Notes: a model not told the origin generated them from the sequence alone. A stretch of 50,081 nt of DNA from Gemmatimonadales bacterium (GCA_007695225.1 REED01000057.1:1-50081); one strand, 5' to 3'; shown: positions 17,564 through 25,967, numbered from the stretch's first letter. A program made the numbers and translations.

Positions 17564-19297
17564 TCACTCCCGGCTGCGGCTGCTCCCCCCCTTCGGTCTT
17601 CCCCCGGGCCCTTTCCCCCCGGGACCTGATCGCGGGCTGCCTCGCCCCCTTTCGGGCGCCCCCTCCCTGCTTCCACCCTCCCTCCCCCCACGGGGTGAAC
17701 CCCGCTCCGGACCCCGATCCGAGCCCCGGTCCGGCCGGCTGTCCGGGGTCCGCCCCTGGCTCCGGTCGTAGTCCGCCCGAATGCTCCGCCCCCGCAGCGT
17801 GGTGCCATTGAGGGATCGGATCACCGCGCCGGCCACGCCCTCATCCACCTCCACCCTGGAGAATGACTCCCGGACATCGATCCGTCCCACCCGACCTCCG
17901 GGAATGCCGGTTTCGCCGGTGATCGCGCCCAGGAGGTCGCCGGGTCCCACGCCGTCTCGGCTTCCGATGGAGAGAAAGAGGCGGACGAAGGCGGCGGGTG
18001 CCCGATGGCTCGCCGCGTCCTCCTGAAGGCCTGGGGTCGAAGAGGGCTCTGCATCCTCTCGCCTTCGGTTCCGGAGGAGGGCGGCCAGTGCCGCAGCCAC
18101 CTCGCTACCTCCGTATCGGGAGATCAGGGGCTCCAGGAGGAGATGGTAGGGGGCCAGGTCCATGCTCCCGATGGCGTCCTCCACCCTGGTGGAGAACATC
18201 CGGAGTTCCGCCTGGCCCTTCCCCTCCACACCGGGGAGGGGGGTGAGTTCGTAGCCCGCCTCCCCCGCGATGCGGCGGAGATGCCCCCGCTCCCGACCCC
18301 GGGCCAGGAGAACCCCTCCGGCCCGGGCGCCTCCGTGACGGCGGTCCAGTTCATCGGGGTCGGAAGGCACGTCCACCGAGACAGGAAGGACCCGCTGGGG
18401 GGCGTCCTCGGAATCCATGGCCCGTCTCGATTCCATGGCGTCTACCCCAAGCCAGACGGGGGCCTCTGCATCGCCGGGGGATCCGGCGGCATATCCGTGG
18501 AGGGTGAGGAGGTCGCCCAGGTCGGCGGCCCGATCTTCAGTCCGGAAGAAGAGGAGGAGATGCTCCGCGTCCTCCTCAAGCAACTCTCCCACCAGCGCGA
18601 GCAGGGCGCCGGACTCCTCGCCTTCGACCTCTCGGACCCGGAGGGCTCCTCGCCGGATCGGGGAGCCTTCCTCCGAGGAATCCACGGCTCCGGCATCGGA
18701 GGGGACGAAGACGGCCCGTCGCACCCGAGTGCGGACCAGGCTTCGGACCTCCTCCGTCACGGGCTCCGCCGCGACGACCACCTGCAGATCCTCCGACGGG
18801 AGAAGCTCCATGAGGGCCTCGATGCGCTCCCGGTCCTCCGGGCCGGCCAGGAGTGCGCCGGCTCCCTCCAGGACAAGCGCCGACACCGCATCCACCTTCA
18901 ACTCGCCATTGGCGATGGCATGGGCGACAGCCTCGGGGGTGGCGAAGAGTACGTCGGCCAGGGTGGGAAGTGCGAACCCCCCACCCAGCGCGGCCACCCG
19001 GAGCCCCATGCCGGCGGCGGGACGGGCCAGGGAGCGGGCCAGCTCCAAGGCCCCCTGGGGAAGCGAGGTGAGGATCAAAGCCTCGGGCTTGTGCTGGCCC
19101 CCTTCCAGCCGATCAAGGAGGGGGGCTCCGTAGGCCACCAGCAGGCCGGCTCCCGATCCGCCGCGCAGGAGCGCTGAGTTTCCCTTTCTCAGGAGGGGAA
19201 TGGCCTCTCGCTGCAGAGGGGTCGGGGTTTCGATCCCCTCCGCCAGAAGGGCATCCGCCAGTTCGGGCTGAAGGCCCAGGTCTTCAAAGGTGTCCAT
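17564..19297 (-). CDS. Catalytically degenerate DEAD-box protein with DbpA-type RNA-binding domain
   Basis: 577 aa. The fold outline of a DEAD-box helicase is kept: motif Q (FEDLGL and TPLQREAIP, Gln29) and RecA-like domain spacing. The ATPase motifs are gone: Walker A is GGSGAGLL (46-53, no Lys-Thr), the DEAD position reads LEGAGALL (143-150), motif Ia (PTRELA) is TSLPQGAL, motif III (SAT) is AAE (176-178), and motif VI (HRIGRTGR) is RRHGGARAG (319-327). A DbpA/CsdA-like RNA-binding domain follows (about 436-511: FVRLFLSIG, GAITGETGIPGGRVGRIDV), then a basic Arg/Gly/Ser-rich tail (512-577). I infer an RNA-binding scaffold that cannot hydrolyse ATP. It is last in a probable operon with a 102-aa unknown and a DsbA-fold protein; an intact DEAD-box helicase lies at 24102. 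Confidence 0.85.
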   Translation of the reverse strand: MDTFEDLGLQPELADALLAEGIETPTPLQREAIPLLRKGNSALLRGGSGAGLLVAYGAPLLDRLEGGQHKPEALILTSLPQGALELARSLARPAAGMGLRVAALGGGFALPTLADVLFATPEAVAHAIANGELKVDAVSALVLEGAGALLAGPEDRERIEALMELLPSEDLQVVVAAEPVTEEVRSLVRTRVRRAVFVPSDAGAVDSSEEGSPIRRGALRVREVEGEESGALLALVGELLEEDAEHLLLFFRTEDRAADLGDLLTLHGYAAGSPGDAEAPVWLGVDAMESRRAMDSEDAPQRVLPVSVDVPSDPDELDRRHGGARAGGVLLARGRERGHLRRIAGEAGYELTPLPGVEGKGQAELRMFSTRVEDAIGSMDLAPYHLLLEPLISRYGGSEVAAALAALLRNRRREDAEPSSTPGLQEDAASHRAPAAFVRLFLSIGSRDGVGPGDLLGAITGETGIPGGRVGRIDVRESFSRVEVDEGVAGAVIRSLNGTTLRGRSIRADYDRSQGRTPDSRPDRGSDRGPERGSPRGGREGGSREGAPERGRGSPRSGPGGKGPGGRPKGGSSRSRE

Positions 19298-19330
19298 GGA
19301 TGGGACTCGATTCCCAGGGGTGAGGAAGGC

Positions 19331-19639
19331 TCAGATCTTCGGGTCGCCGTCACCGGGGCCACCCCGGTCTTCGGCTTCGTAGGGAAGGCGGTTCATGAAC
19401 TTCTGGATCTCGTAGTCCATTCGAGAGGTCCGGAGACGGTCCGTCTGGACCGTGACCTCGGTATAGTGGGAGTGGGCGTGGGCTGAAAGGATCACGGTTC
19501 CCTCTTCGCCCGTGTAGGTGGCGCCATGGCCGGAGGCCTTGGAGCGGCTGAGTCCGATCCGCACTGGGAGGATCTCCTCGGCCCGGAGGAGGACCTCTCC
19601 GGGAGCGAGCACGGTCTTTCGCACGTATCCAGCCATCAT
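19331..19639 (-). CDS. Conserved-looking hypothetical protein, 102 aa
   Basis: Starts at ATG 19639, which overlaps the DsbA-like stop (ATGA) and is followed by a second ATG. The protein has no signal or membrane helix. It has a central hydrophobic beta-like stretch (GTVILSAHAHSHYTEVTV) and an acidic, Gly-rich C-terminus. I do not recognise a family. Its position between a DsbA-fold protein and the degenerate DEAD-box protein, with coupled translation, suggests it belongs to that operon. Confidence 0.65.
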   Translation of the reverse strand: MMAGYVRKTVLAPGEVLLRAEEILPVRIGLSRSKASGHGATYTGEEGTVILSAHAHSHYTEVTVQTDRLRTSRMDYEIQKFMNRLPYEAEDRGGPGDGDPKI

Positions 19640-20265
19640 TCCCTTCCCTTGTGGTGGTCGTCCTCTCCGTTTCCGGGGGTCCATCCCCGGATTACGAAGG
19701 CTCGAAGATGGTCCACCCCCGTGAACCCTTCGAGTCGCGCGTTCTCGAATTCCAGTGTCGGAACTCCCCGGATGCCGGTGTCCAGTGCCACGGAGCGGAG
19801 CTCCAGGACCCGGGGGAGGAAGCGATCCACCCCCAGGACCGTCCGGAGCTCCGGACCATCCATTCCCACCTCCTCGGCCAGCGCCACCAGGACATCCACG
19901 CGACCGAGGTCCTTTCCCTCCACGAAGTGTCCCCGAAAGAGGGCCTCGTGGAGCTCGCCGTGGCATCCACGCTCCAGGGCATGGAGCGCCGCTTCGTGGG
20001 CCTTCCGGGTCCGGGGAACCATCCCCGGCGGGCGGAATGGGATCTCCATTCCCTGTGCCGCTTCCTCCATGGCCCGGGTCATGGCCATCCACTCCGGTTC
20101 CTCCGGGGTCACCGGGGTCTCTGGGAAGGGCCGCAGTTCCAGCGGGATCCAGTCCACCTCTGGAATGGCATCCCCGGCTTCGCGCCAACGCTGGAGGAGG
20201 ACGTGGGTGAGGTAGGAACCCGGGTCCACATAGTCGAAGGCGAACCGGATTCTTGGATGGGGCAC
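19636..20265 (-). CDS. DsbA-fold (FrnE/HCCA-isomerase-like) protein lacking CxxC
   Basis: About 209 aa from GTG 20265; a TTG at 20343 is possible but its GGGAGG abuts the codon. The sequence shows the thioredoxin-like opening RIRFAFDYVDPGSY, a helical insertion, and cis-Pro GVPTLEF near the C-terminus, as in the DsbA/FrnE/2-hydroxychromene-carboxylate isomerase superfamily. The active-site CPxC of the redox members is replaced by VDPGSY, so disulfide chemistry is unlikely. A glutathione-type isomerase or binding role is more plausible. No signal peptide, hence cytoplasmic. First gene of the operon with the 102-aa protein and the degenerate helicase. Confidence 0.8.
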   Translation of the reverse strand: MPHPRIRFAFDYVDPGSYLTHVLLQRWREAGDAIPEVDWIPLELRPFPETPVTPEEPEWMAMTRAMEEAAQGMEIPFRPPGMVPRTRKAHEAALHALERGCHGELHEALFRGHFVEGKDLGRVDVLVALAEEVGMDGPELRTVLGVDRFLPRVLELRSVALDTGIRGVPTLEFENARLEGFTGVDHLRAFVIRGWTPGNGEDDHHKGRE

Positions 20266-20431
20266 CGTTGGGTCTTCTCCCGTATTCCGAAGCCGGAGGG
20301 GTTGAGGAGGGGAAAGATCGCCTCGATTGAGGTCCGGGATCAACCTCCCATGGGTTGCTCACCACCTCCAGATCCGTCCATATTGCGGCCTTTCCCCCCT
20401 GCAACCCGCCCCCCAACCGCCGATTCCTTCC

Positions 20432-21664
20432 ATGGACTTCTCGAAGAACATCGCCCGCCTCCAGCCTTCCGCCACCATTGCGGTGAGCACCCTGGCCAAA
20501 AAGCTCGCGTCGGAGGGGCGGGACATCATCGACCTGAGCGCCGGCGAGCCGGACTTCCCCACCCCGACCTGGATTGCCGATGCGGGGGTGACCTCCATCC
20601 GGGAGGGGCGCACGGGGTACACCCCCGCTCCTGGCCTTCCGGCGCTCCGGGCGGCAGTGGCCGAGAACCTCTCCGCCGGCGCGGCTCCCGGGTGGTCCCT
20701 CTCGTCGGAGGGGGTGGTGGTCACTGCAGGGGCAAAGCAGGCGCTGTTCAACGCATGCTTCACCCTGTTCGGCCCCGGGGATGAGGTCTTGGTGGCCAGC
20801 CCCTACTGGACCAGCTACCCCCAGATGGTCTCGCTGGCGCAGGCGGATCCGGTCCCGGTGGCGGGTCCGGAGGATCGGGACTTCCGTCTGGGTCCGGAGG
20901 AGTTGGAGGCTGCGCGGACTCCCCGGACCCGGGGACTCATCATCTGCTCTCCCTCCAACCCCACCGGGACCGTGTATTCCCTCGAGGAACTCCGGGCGGT
21001 GGCGGGATGGGCCCGGGAGCACGGAGTCTGGCTCATCAGCGACGAGATCTATCGTCGGATCCATTTCGGGACCGAGGAGGGGTCCTGGGCCCCGGGACTC
21101 CTGGACCTGGATCCCTCGGAGGTGGGACCCTTCGTCCTGGTGGATGGGGTCTCCAAGGCGTACGCCATGACCGGATGGCGCATCGGATATACCGTGTCGA
21201 CTCCCGAGGTGGCAAAGAAATTCTCGGCCCTCCAGAGCCACACAACATCCAACGCCGCCGCCCCTTCCCAGTATGCCGCACTCCGGGCTCTCTCGGAGCG
21301 GGAGCGGGCCGACGCGGAGATCCGGGAGATGGTGAGGATCTTCCGGCGCCGCCGGGACCTGGTGGTCCGTCTCTGTCGGGAGCGCCTTCCGGAGTTCGGG
21401 GTGGTGGAGCCCGGCGGGGCGTTCTACGTCTTCATCCGGGTGGACGGGGACTTCAGGGGTGAGGTGAACGGCTCCCAGGCCTGGTGCGCGCGGGTCCTGG
21501 AGGAGACGGGCGTCGCCCTCGTTCCGGGAGTAGCCTTCGGGGACGACCGCTTCGTCCGCCTCTCCTACGCCACGTCCGACGCGAAGCTGGAGGAGGCCAT
21601 CCGGCGACTGGCCGACGCCCGGACGGGTGGGCGGGAAGCGGCGCGCGTCGAGGCCCGGGGATGA
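20432..21664 (+). CDS. Class I PLP-dependent aminotransferase (aspartate aminotransferase-like)
   Basis: 410 aa, the usual length. Family blocks are SAGEPDFPTP near the start, SPSNPTGTVY (Asn176), SDEIYR (Asp204, Tyr207) and the PLP lysine in SKAYAMTGWRIGY (Lys242). This is the Ialpha-type subgroup that includes bacterial aspartate and prephenate aminotransferases, which pass an amino group between an amino acid and 2-oxoglutarate or oxaloacetate. ATG start at 20432; the open frame extends to 20327 without supporting features. The stop overlaps the O-methyltransferase start (ATGA). Substrate beyond the family is not certain. Confidence 0.93.
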   Translation: MDFSKNIARLQPSATIAVSTLAKKLASEGRDIIDLSAGEPDFPTPTWIADAGVTSIREGRTGYTPAPGLPALRAAVAENLSAGAAPGWSLSSEGVVVTAGAKQALFNACFTLFGPGDEVLVASPYWTSYPQMVSLAQADPVPVAGPEDRDFRLGPEELEAARTPRTRGLIICSPSNPTGTVYSLEELRAVAGWAREHGVWLISDEIYRRIHFGTEEGSWAPGLLDLDPSEVGPFVLVDGVSKAYAMTGWRIGYTVSTPEVAKKFSALQSHTTSNAAAPSQYAALRALSERERADAEIREMVRIFRRRRDLVVRLCRERLPEFGVVEPGGAFYVFIRVDGDFRGEVNGSQAWCARVLEETGVALVPGVAFGDDRFVRLSYATSDAKLEEAIRRLADARTGGREAARVEARG

Positions 21665-22308
21665 AGGATGCCGTGGAAGGGTGGATCGAAGGCCACTTCG
21701 CTCAGGAGGATGAAAGCCTTCGGGCCATCCGGCGGGAGATGACGGAGGGAGGCTATCCGGAGATCCAGCTGCCCCCCATCACCGCCCGGACCCTCCAACT
21801 GCTTCTTCGACTCGTGGGAGCCCGCCGGGTCCTGGAGGTGGGGACGTTGGCCGGCTACTCCGCCCTCTGGATCGTTCGGGCCCTTCCCCCCGGGGGCACC
21901 CTCACCACCGTGGAGCGGAGCCCGGAGCGAGCGGCGAAGGCCCGTCAGCTCCTGGCCGAGGCCGGGGTGGGCGATCGGGTGGAGGTGGTGGAGGGGGAGG
22001 CGGCCGCCGTACTGGCGGGCATTGCCGGAGGTGGGCCCTTCGATGCCCTTTTCCTGGACGCGGACAAGGAGGGGCTACCGGGATACCTGGACCAGGCGGC
22101 GCGGATTCTGGCGCCAGGAGGGCTCCTCCTGGTGGACAACGCCCTTTGGAAAGGTAGGGTCCTGGACCCTGAGGCCAGGGACGAGGCGACCGAAGCCGTG
22201 CGGGCGATGGCTCGGAAGATCGCAGCGGATCCGGGCTGGGACGGAAGCATCCTCCCTACCGGCGACGGGCTGCTGGTGGCGCTGCGACGGGGACCCGAGG
22301 GGGACTGA
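21661..22308 (+). CDS. SAM-dependent O-methyltransferase, CCoAOMT/COMT type
   Basis: 215 aa. The Rossmann fold has its SAM loop at VLEVGTLAGYSALW, an acidic ribose-binding TTVERSPE, the metal-binding LFLDADKEG and DNALWKGRV, all features of cation-dependent catechol/caffeoyl-CoA-type O-methyltransferases. The real start is the ATG of the ATGA overlap; the upstream in-frame extension lies inside the aminotransferase gene. Coupling with an aminotransferase hints at action on an aromatic amino-acid-derived compound (inference). Its stop lies 7 bp from the convergent fructosamine-kinase stop. Confidence 0.9.
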   Translation: MKDAVEGWIEGHFAQEDESLRAIRREMTEGGYPEIQLPPITARTLQLLLRLVGARRVLEVGTLAGYSALWIVRALPPGGTLTTVERSPERAAKARQLLAEAGVGDRVEVVEGEAAAVLAGIAGGGPFDALFLDADKEGLPGYLDQAARILAPGGLLLVDNALWKGRVLDPEARDEATEAVRAMARKIAADPGWDGSILPTGDGLLVALRRGPEGD

Positions 22309-22315
22309 GCGCGAC

Positions 22316-23398
22316 TCAGCCCAGTTCCCCCAGGACGCGCTTCGCCGCCGCCTCCACCCGCCGCAGATACCCGGTCCCAAAGAGGTTCAGGTGGACCAGG
22401 AGGGGATAGAGTTGGTAGAGGGGGCGCCGGATCTCGGAATAGCCGGGGTGGAGGGGAAGAAGCTCCCGGTAGGAGCTGAAGACCTCTGGAGCGAAACCTC
22501 CGAAGAGTTCCATCATGGCCAGGTCCACCTCCCGGTGGCCCCGGTAGACGGCGGGGTCCACCAGTGCCGGCTCCCCACCGAGGGTGATGAGGGCATTCCC
22601 CGACCAGAGGTCCCCATGGAGGAGGGAAAGGCCGTCCCCCTCCCACCCCTCTGTGGCTTCCACCACCCGGTCCAGCAGTCGCTCCAGGAGGTGGCGCACC
22701 GGGGTGGGGAGATGGGCGTGCGCCAGGGCGGTCTGAGGCGCCAGGCGGAAGTCCCGCCAGAACCCGGCCCAACCATCGGGCCCTCCGGGGCTCGCCTGGG
22801 AACCGGTATTCAACTGGGGAAGCGTCCCGATCCACCCGTCTTCGGACCAGCCAGGACCTCCGGCGTCAGGGGCATGGAGATCCCCGTCTACCCGGAGGGG
22901 TCGGTGGAGCCGGGCCAGCCCCCTCCCCAGGCGGCGACCCGAGTCCGGAGCCGGTGGGGCAGGCGGAAGGTATTCCAGGAGAAGCCAGCGGTCTCCCACT
23001 CCCAGCACCTCCGGAATCCGGACCCCTCCCCGCCGGGCCAGCGCCCTCAGTCCCGCCGCCTCGAAGGGGAAGGAGGTGGCGTCGGGAGGGCCCCACTTCA
23101 GGAATCCCTCCCTTGGGCGTCCCTTCCCTCGGCCTCCGTCCCGAGAGGAGGGATCCGCCTCTGAAGGCAGGGAGGAGTAGGGGCCGGGCGGTCCCGGGGC
23201 GGATGACCCCCTTACGGAGAGGTGGGCCGCAGGGTGGATGCATCCTCCGGAGACGGGACGGGCCACAAGGCATGCCGGGGCCCGGCCTGGTGCAAGAACC
23301 CTCGCCGCCTCCAGGGCCACCTCCCCAGGGATGTCCATCCCACCGTCGGCGTCGTCGGCGTCGTCGGCTTCGCCGGCGTGGGCGGTCGGAGGCATCAC
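22316..23398 (-). CDS. Fructosamine-3-kinase-family protein
   Basis: About 360 aa from GTG 23398 (GTGATG; either start codon works). The aminoglycoside-phosphotransferase-like kinase fold shows HGDLWSGN as the catalytic loop and DPAVYRGHREVDLAM as the metal-binding segment. It ends in the family-typical YQLYPLLVHLNLFG. Members phosphorylate ketosamines, destabilising glycated proteins. The chain carries a Pro/Ser/Arg/Gly-rich insertion near residues 65-100 and an Ala/Asp repeat at the start (ADDADDAD), both absent from typical members. GTGA overlap with the LMW phosphatase upstream indicates one transcript. Confidence 0.88.
   Translation of the reverse strand: MMPPTAHAGEADDADDADGGMDIPGEVALEAARVLAPGRAPACLVARPVSGGCIHPAAHLSVRGSSAPGPPGPYSSLPSEADPSSRDGGRGKGRPREGFLKWGPPDATSFPFEAAGLRALARRGGVRIPEVLGVGDRWLLLEYLPPAPPAPDSGRRLGRGLARLHRPLRVDGDLHAPDAGGPGWSEDGWIGTLPQLNTGSQASPGGPDGWAGFWRDFRLAPQTALAHAHLPTPVRHLLERLLDRVVEATEGWEGDGLSLLHGDLWSGNALITLGGEPALVDPAVYRGHREVDLAMMELFGGFAPEVFSSYRELLPLHPGYSEIRRPLYQLYPLLVHLNLFGTGYLRRVEAAAKRVLGELG
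23344..23378. repeat. Short triplet-multiple repeat in the fructosamine-kinase N-terminus
   Basis: Repeats of gtcgtcggc (period 9) run for about four copies and decay at the edge. On the minus strand they are in frame and encode an acidic ADDADD stretch just after the start, so copy number could vary without shifting the frame. Confidence 0.7.
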
Positions 23399-23937
23399 AC
23401 TCCCTCCTCGTCCTCCAACTTCTCCAGCTCCTCCAGGAGTGCCTGGCAGCTCCGCTCCACCATCTCGAAGACCCGGTCGAAGCCGTCGGGTCCACCGTAG
23501 TAGGGATCGGGCACCTCCAGGTCACCGTTCCCCTCCGGGTCGAACTCCCGGAAGAGGCGGAGGTCCGCCCGTACTTCCGTTGCGGGGCGGACCGACTCCA
23601 GGTCAGCCAAGTTGGCCCGGTCCATGGCCAGGATGAGGTCGAACTCGTGGAAGTCCTCCTCCCGCACCTGGCGTGCCCTGCACCGAAGAACGATCCCGTT
23701 CCGCTCGGCAACCTCCAGAGACCGGGGGTCGGCGGGCTCCCCGGCATGCCAGGCTCCGGTGCCTGCCGAGTCAATGCGGTATCGGTGAGAGGCTCCGCTC
23801 TCCTCCACCAGGTGCTGGAAGACCCCCTGGGCCAGGGGCGAACGGCAGATGTTTCCGAGACAGACGAAGAGCACGGAGACGTTCACTCGGCCGGTGGCTG
23901 AGAGGTCCGTGTCCGGGGTGTGAGAGTTGGGAGTCAT
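23395..23937 (-). CDS. Low-molecular-weight protein tyrosine phosphatase
   Basis: 180 aa. The P-loop CLGNICRS (Cys26 nucleophile, Arg32) follows the first strand VLFVCLGN, SAGTGAWHAGEPADPRS is the typical second block, and DPYYGG carries the general-acid Asp. The family dephosphorylates tyrosine, and in bacteria often pairs with BY kinases or arginine kinases. No kinase is adjacent; the partner here is a fructosamine kinase. The first ~18 residues are unusual and a later start is possible. Nothing regulatory recognised upstream. Confidence 0.93.
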   Translation of the reverse strand: MTPNSHTPDTDLSATGRVNVSVLFVCLGNICRSPLAQGVFQHLVEESGASHRYRIDSAGTGAWHAGEPADPRSLEVAERNGIVLRCRARQVREEDFHEFDLILAMDRANLADLESVRPATEVRADLRLFREFDPEGNGDLEVPDPYYGGPDGFDRVFEMVERSCQALLEELEKLEDEEGV

Positions 23938-24101
23938 GGCCGAGGTGGAGAGTGTAGATAAGGAGGATCCTGCCTGCGGCCACCCGGGACAGCCGTGTCC
24001 GAAACGGGTGGATTACCCTAAACTAGAGTGTTGGAGTCGCACCTCGTACCGGGACTCGCCCGGAGGAGAGGCAGGCGGCACATTCAAGGAGTAAGAGGAT
24101 T

Positions 24102-25355
24102 TTGGACGAGAGCAATACCTTTGAGTCCCTCGGACTTTCGGAGATGAGACTGGCGGCAGTAGAAGCGGAGGGCTGGACCATTCCCACCCCCATTCAGACG
24201 AAGGCCATCCCTTCGGTACTGGAAGGAAAGGATGTGGTGGGGATCGCCCAGACCGGGACGGGGAAGACCGGAGCCTTCATGCTTCCCTCGCTGGACCTCG
24301 TGGAGGCGGGAAAGGGACTCCAGGTCCTGGCCCTCTGCCCCACCCGGGAACTGGCCCAGCAGGTGGCGGAGGACGCCAAGTCCCTCTCCCGGGGAAGCTC
24401 CCTTCGAGTGGCGGATATCGTGGGAGGCGTGAACTACGGCCCCCAGATCGATGCACTCACCGGGGGATATGAGATCATCGCCGCCACACCGGGTCGTTTC
24501 AATGACCACATGGAACGGGGGAATGTGGATCTGGGCAACCTGAAGGTCCTGATCCTGGACGAGGCGGACCGGATGCTGGACATGGGCTTCCGCCCCCAGA
24601 TCGAGGACGTACTCCGACGCTCGCCCCGGTCCCGACAGACCATGCTCTTCTCGGCCACCATGCCCAACGGCGTCCACGCCCTGGCCCTGCAGGTGACTCG
24701 TGACGCGGTCTGGGTGGAAGCCTCTCCGGAGGGTACCACGGCCGAGGGGATCGACGAACTGGTCTACATGGTGAAGCCCGAGAAGAAGGCGGAGCTCCTC
24801 CTGGACCTCCTGGCACGCCCCGACTGGGACCAGGTCCTGGTCTTCACCCGGACCAAGGCCGGGGCCGATGGGCTCCGTTCCTATCTGGACCGCGGTGGAG
24901 TCGGGGTGGACGTGATGCATTCGGATCGTCGGATGGAGCACCGGGTCCGGGCGCTGGACCGATTCTCCACCGGCTCCGTGCGGGTCCTGGTGGCCACCGA
25001 CGTGGCGCAGCGGGGGCTGGACGTGGAGGGGATCTCCCACGTGGTGAACTACGACGTCCCCATCGACCCGGAGGACTATGTCCACCGGATCGGCCGGACC
25101 GGACGGGCGGGGGCGGCGGGGAACGCGGTGACCTTCGTCACCGCAGGTGACCTGGGGTTCCTCAAATCCATCGAGATCCGTCTCGGTCGGAAGCTTGAGC
25201 GGGTGTCCGTGGAAGGCTTCGACTACACCGGAGCCTCCGCCAGCGGGAGCGGAGGAAAGCGGAAGCGGACCCGCACCGGGGGCGGCATCGGGACCCGCTC
25301 CGCGTCGGAGCTTTCCGATGAAGAGCTTGCGGCTCTCCTCAAGTTCGGCGGCTGA
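24102..25355 (+). CDS. DEAD-box ATP-dependent RNA helicase
   Basis: 417 aa from a TTG with AAGGAG 10 nt upstream (and AGAGGA closer). All motifs are intact: Q motif with IPTPIQ, Walker A AQTGTGKT (49-56), PTRELA, TPGR, DEAD (153-156), SAT (184-186), TDVAQRGLD and HRIGRTGR (328-335). The C-terminal extension is short, basic and Gly/Arg-rich. It unwinds short RNA duplexes, as in ribosome assembly or RNA turnover. Unlike the degenerate paralogue at 17564 it lacks a DbpA domain, so the two could share RNA targets but differ in catalysis. The ~160 bp upstream holds no clear promoter. Confidence 0.95.
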   Translation: MDESNTFESLGLSEMRLAAVEAEGWTIPTPIQTKAIPSVLEGKDVVGIAQTGTGKTGAFMLPSLDLVEAGKGLQVLALCPTRELAQQVAEDAKSLSRGSSLRVADIVGGVNYGPQIDALTGGYEIIAATPGRFNDHMERGNVDLGNLKVLILDEADRMLDMGFRPQIEDVLRRSPRSRQTMLFSATMPNGVHALALQVTRDAVWVEASPEGTTAEGIDELVYMVKPEKKAELLLDLLARPDWDQVLVFTRTKAGADGLRSYLDRGGVGVDVMHSDRRMEHRVRALDRFSTGSVRVLVATDVAQRGLDVEGISHVVNYDVPIDPEDYVHRIGRTGRAGAAGNAVTFVTAGDLGFLKSIEIRLGRKLERVSVEGFDYTGASASGSGGKRKRTRTGGGIGTRSASELSDEELAALLKFGG

Positions 25356-25401
25356 CCGGACCGATAGGAACGTTCGGACCCCCTCTCCCCGGAGGCAATC
25401 C

Positions 25402-25956
25402 ATGTCCGTGCTTCGCTACGGTGCGCTCGTAGCTGGGCTCCTGGTCCTGGCTGGCGGGTGTGTGTTCGAGCGTCGCCCGGACCCGGACCGTATGCCGGAG
25501 GTGGACCGCGCTCCCGATGCAAAGGCATCGGCCGCATCCCCCTGGGAGGACCCGGAGGCGGCCGCGGCTTCCCTTGCGGAGGTCTTCCGGGAGGCCGTGC
25601 GCCTGGGGGACCTCTCTCTGGCCCTGGGCCTCCTCCACCGGGACGCCGTCCTCCTGGATGAGCTGGTGGGCGACCTCCCCGCCGGTGCCGCAGGACCCCT
25701 GACCCGGGGCGAGCTCCTCCTGGCGGTGCGGCGGATTCACCAGGAGGGTCTCAGCCTTCACCCCGCCCAGGTGGAGGTGACCCTCCTGGACGACGTCGCC
25801 CTGGTGACCTCTCACCTGGACCTCATGCGCTCCATGGAGGAGGGGGGTGACCTGGCGGTGCAGGAGGGCCGGGTCTGGGAGTCCATGGTTCTGGTCGCCA
25901 CCCCCGAGGGGTGGCGGATCCGCCACCTCCATCGGTCCCTCCGCCCCCTGGATTGA
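25402..25956 (+). CDS. Lipoprotein with an NTF2/SnoaL-like domain
   Basis: 184 aa; ATG with GGAGG 6 nt upstream. The signal peptide ends at lipobox LAGGC (Cys20). A linker of ~40 residues leads to an NTF2-like alpha+beta domain (about 55-180) of the DUF4440/SnoaL type: an N-terminal helix ending in LHRDAVLLDE, then strands such as VEVTLLDDVALVTSHLDL and the closing GWRIRHLHRS. The family covers small-molecule binding and isomerase folds, and no catalytic site is evident. Placed 46 bp after the helicase and immediately before threonine deaminase, whose ribosome-binding site overlaps its stop. Confidence 0.8.
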   Translation: MSVLRYGALVAGLLVLAGGCVFERRPDPDRMPEVDRAPDAKASAASPWEDPEAAAASLAEVFREAVRLGDLSLALGLLHRDAVLLDELVGDLPAGAAGPLTRGELLLAVRRIHQEGLSLHPAQVEVTLLDDVALVTSHLDLMRSMEEGGDLAVQEGRVWESMVLVATPEGWRIRHLHRSLRPLD

Positions 25957-25967
25957 AGGAGGTCTCC

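Noticed and set aside
19639..21241. Upstream part of the 636-aa minus-strand frame over the aminotransferase
   Set aside because: Antisense to the aminotransferase and DsbA-like genes; only the last 102 residues have their own start and coding character.
24001..24030. TAAACT as a -10 box for the helicase
   Set aside because: No acceptable -35 at 16-18 nt upstream.
24084..25403. 439-aa minus-strand frame opposite the intact helicase
   Set aside because: Antisense shadow; the plus-strand helicase has every motif intact.
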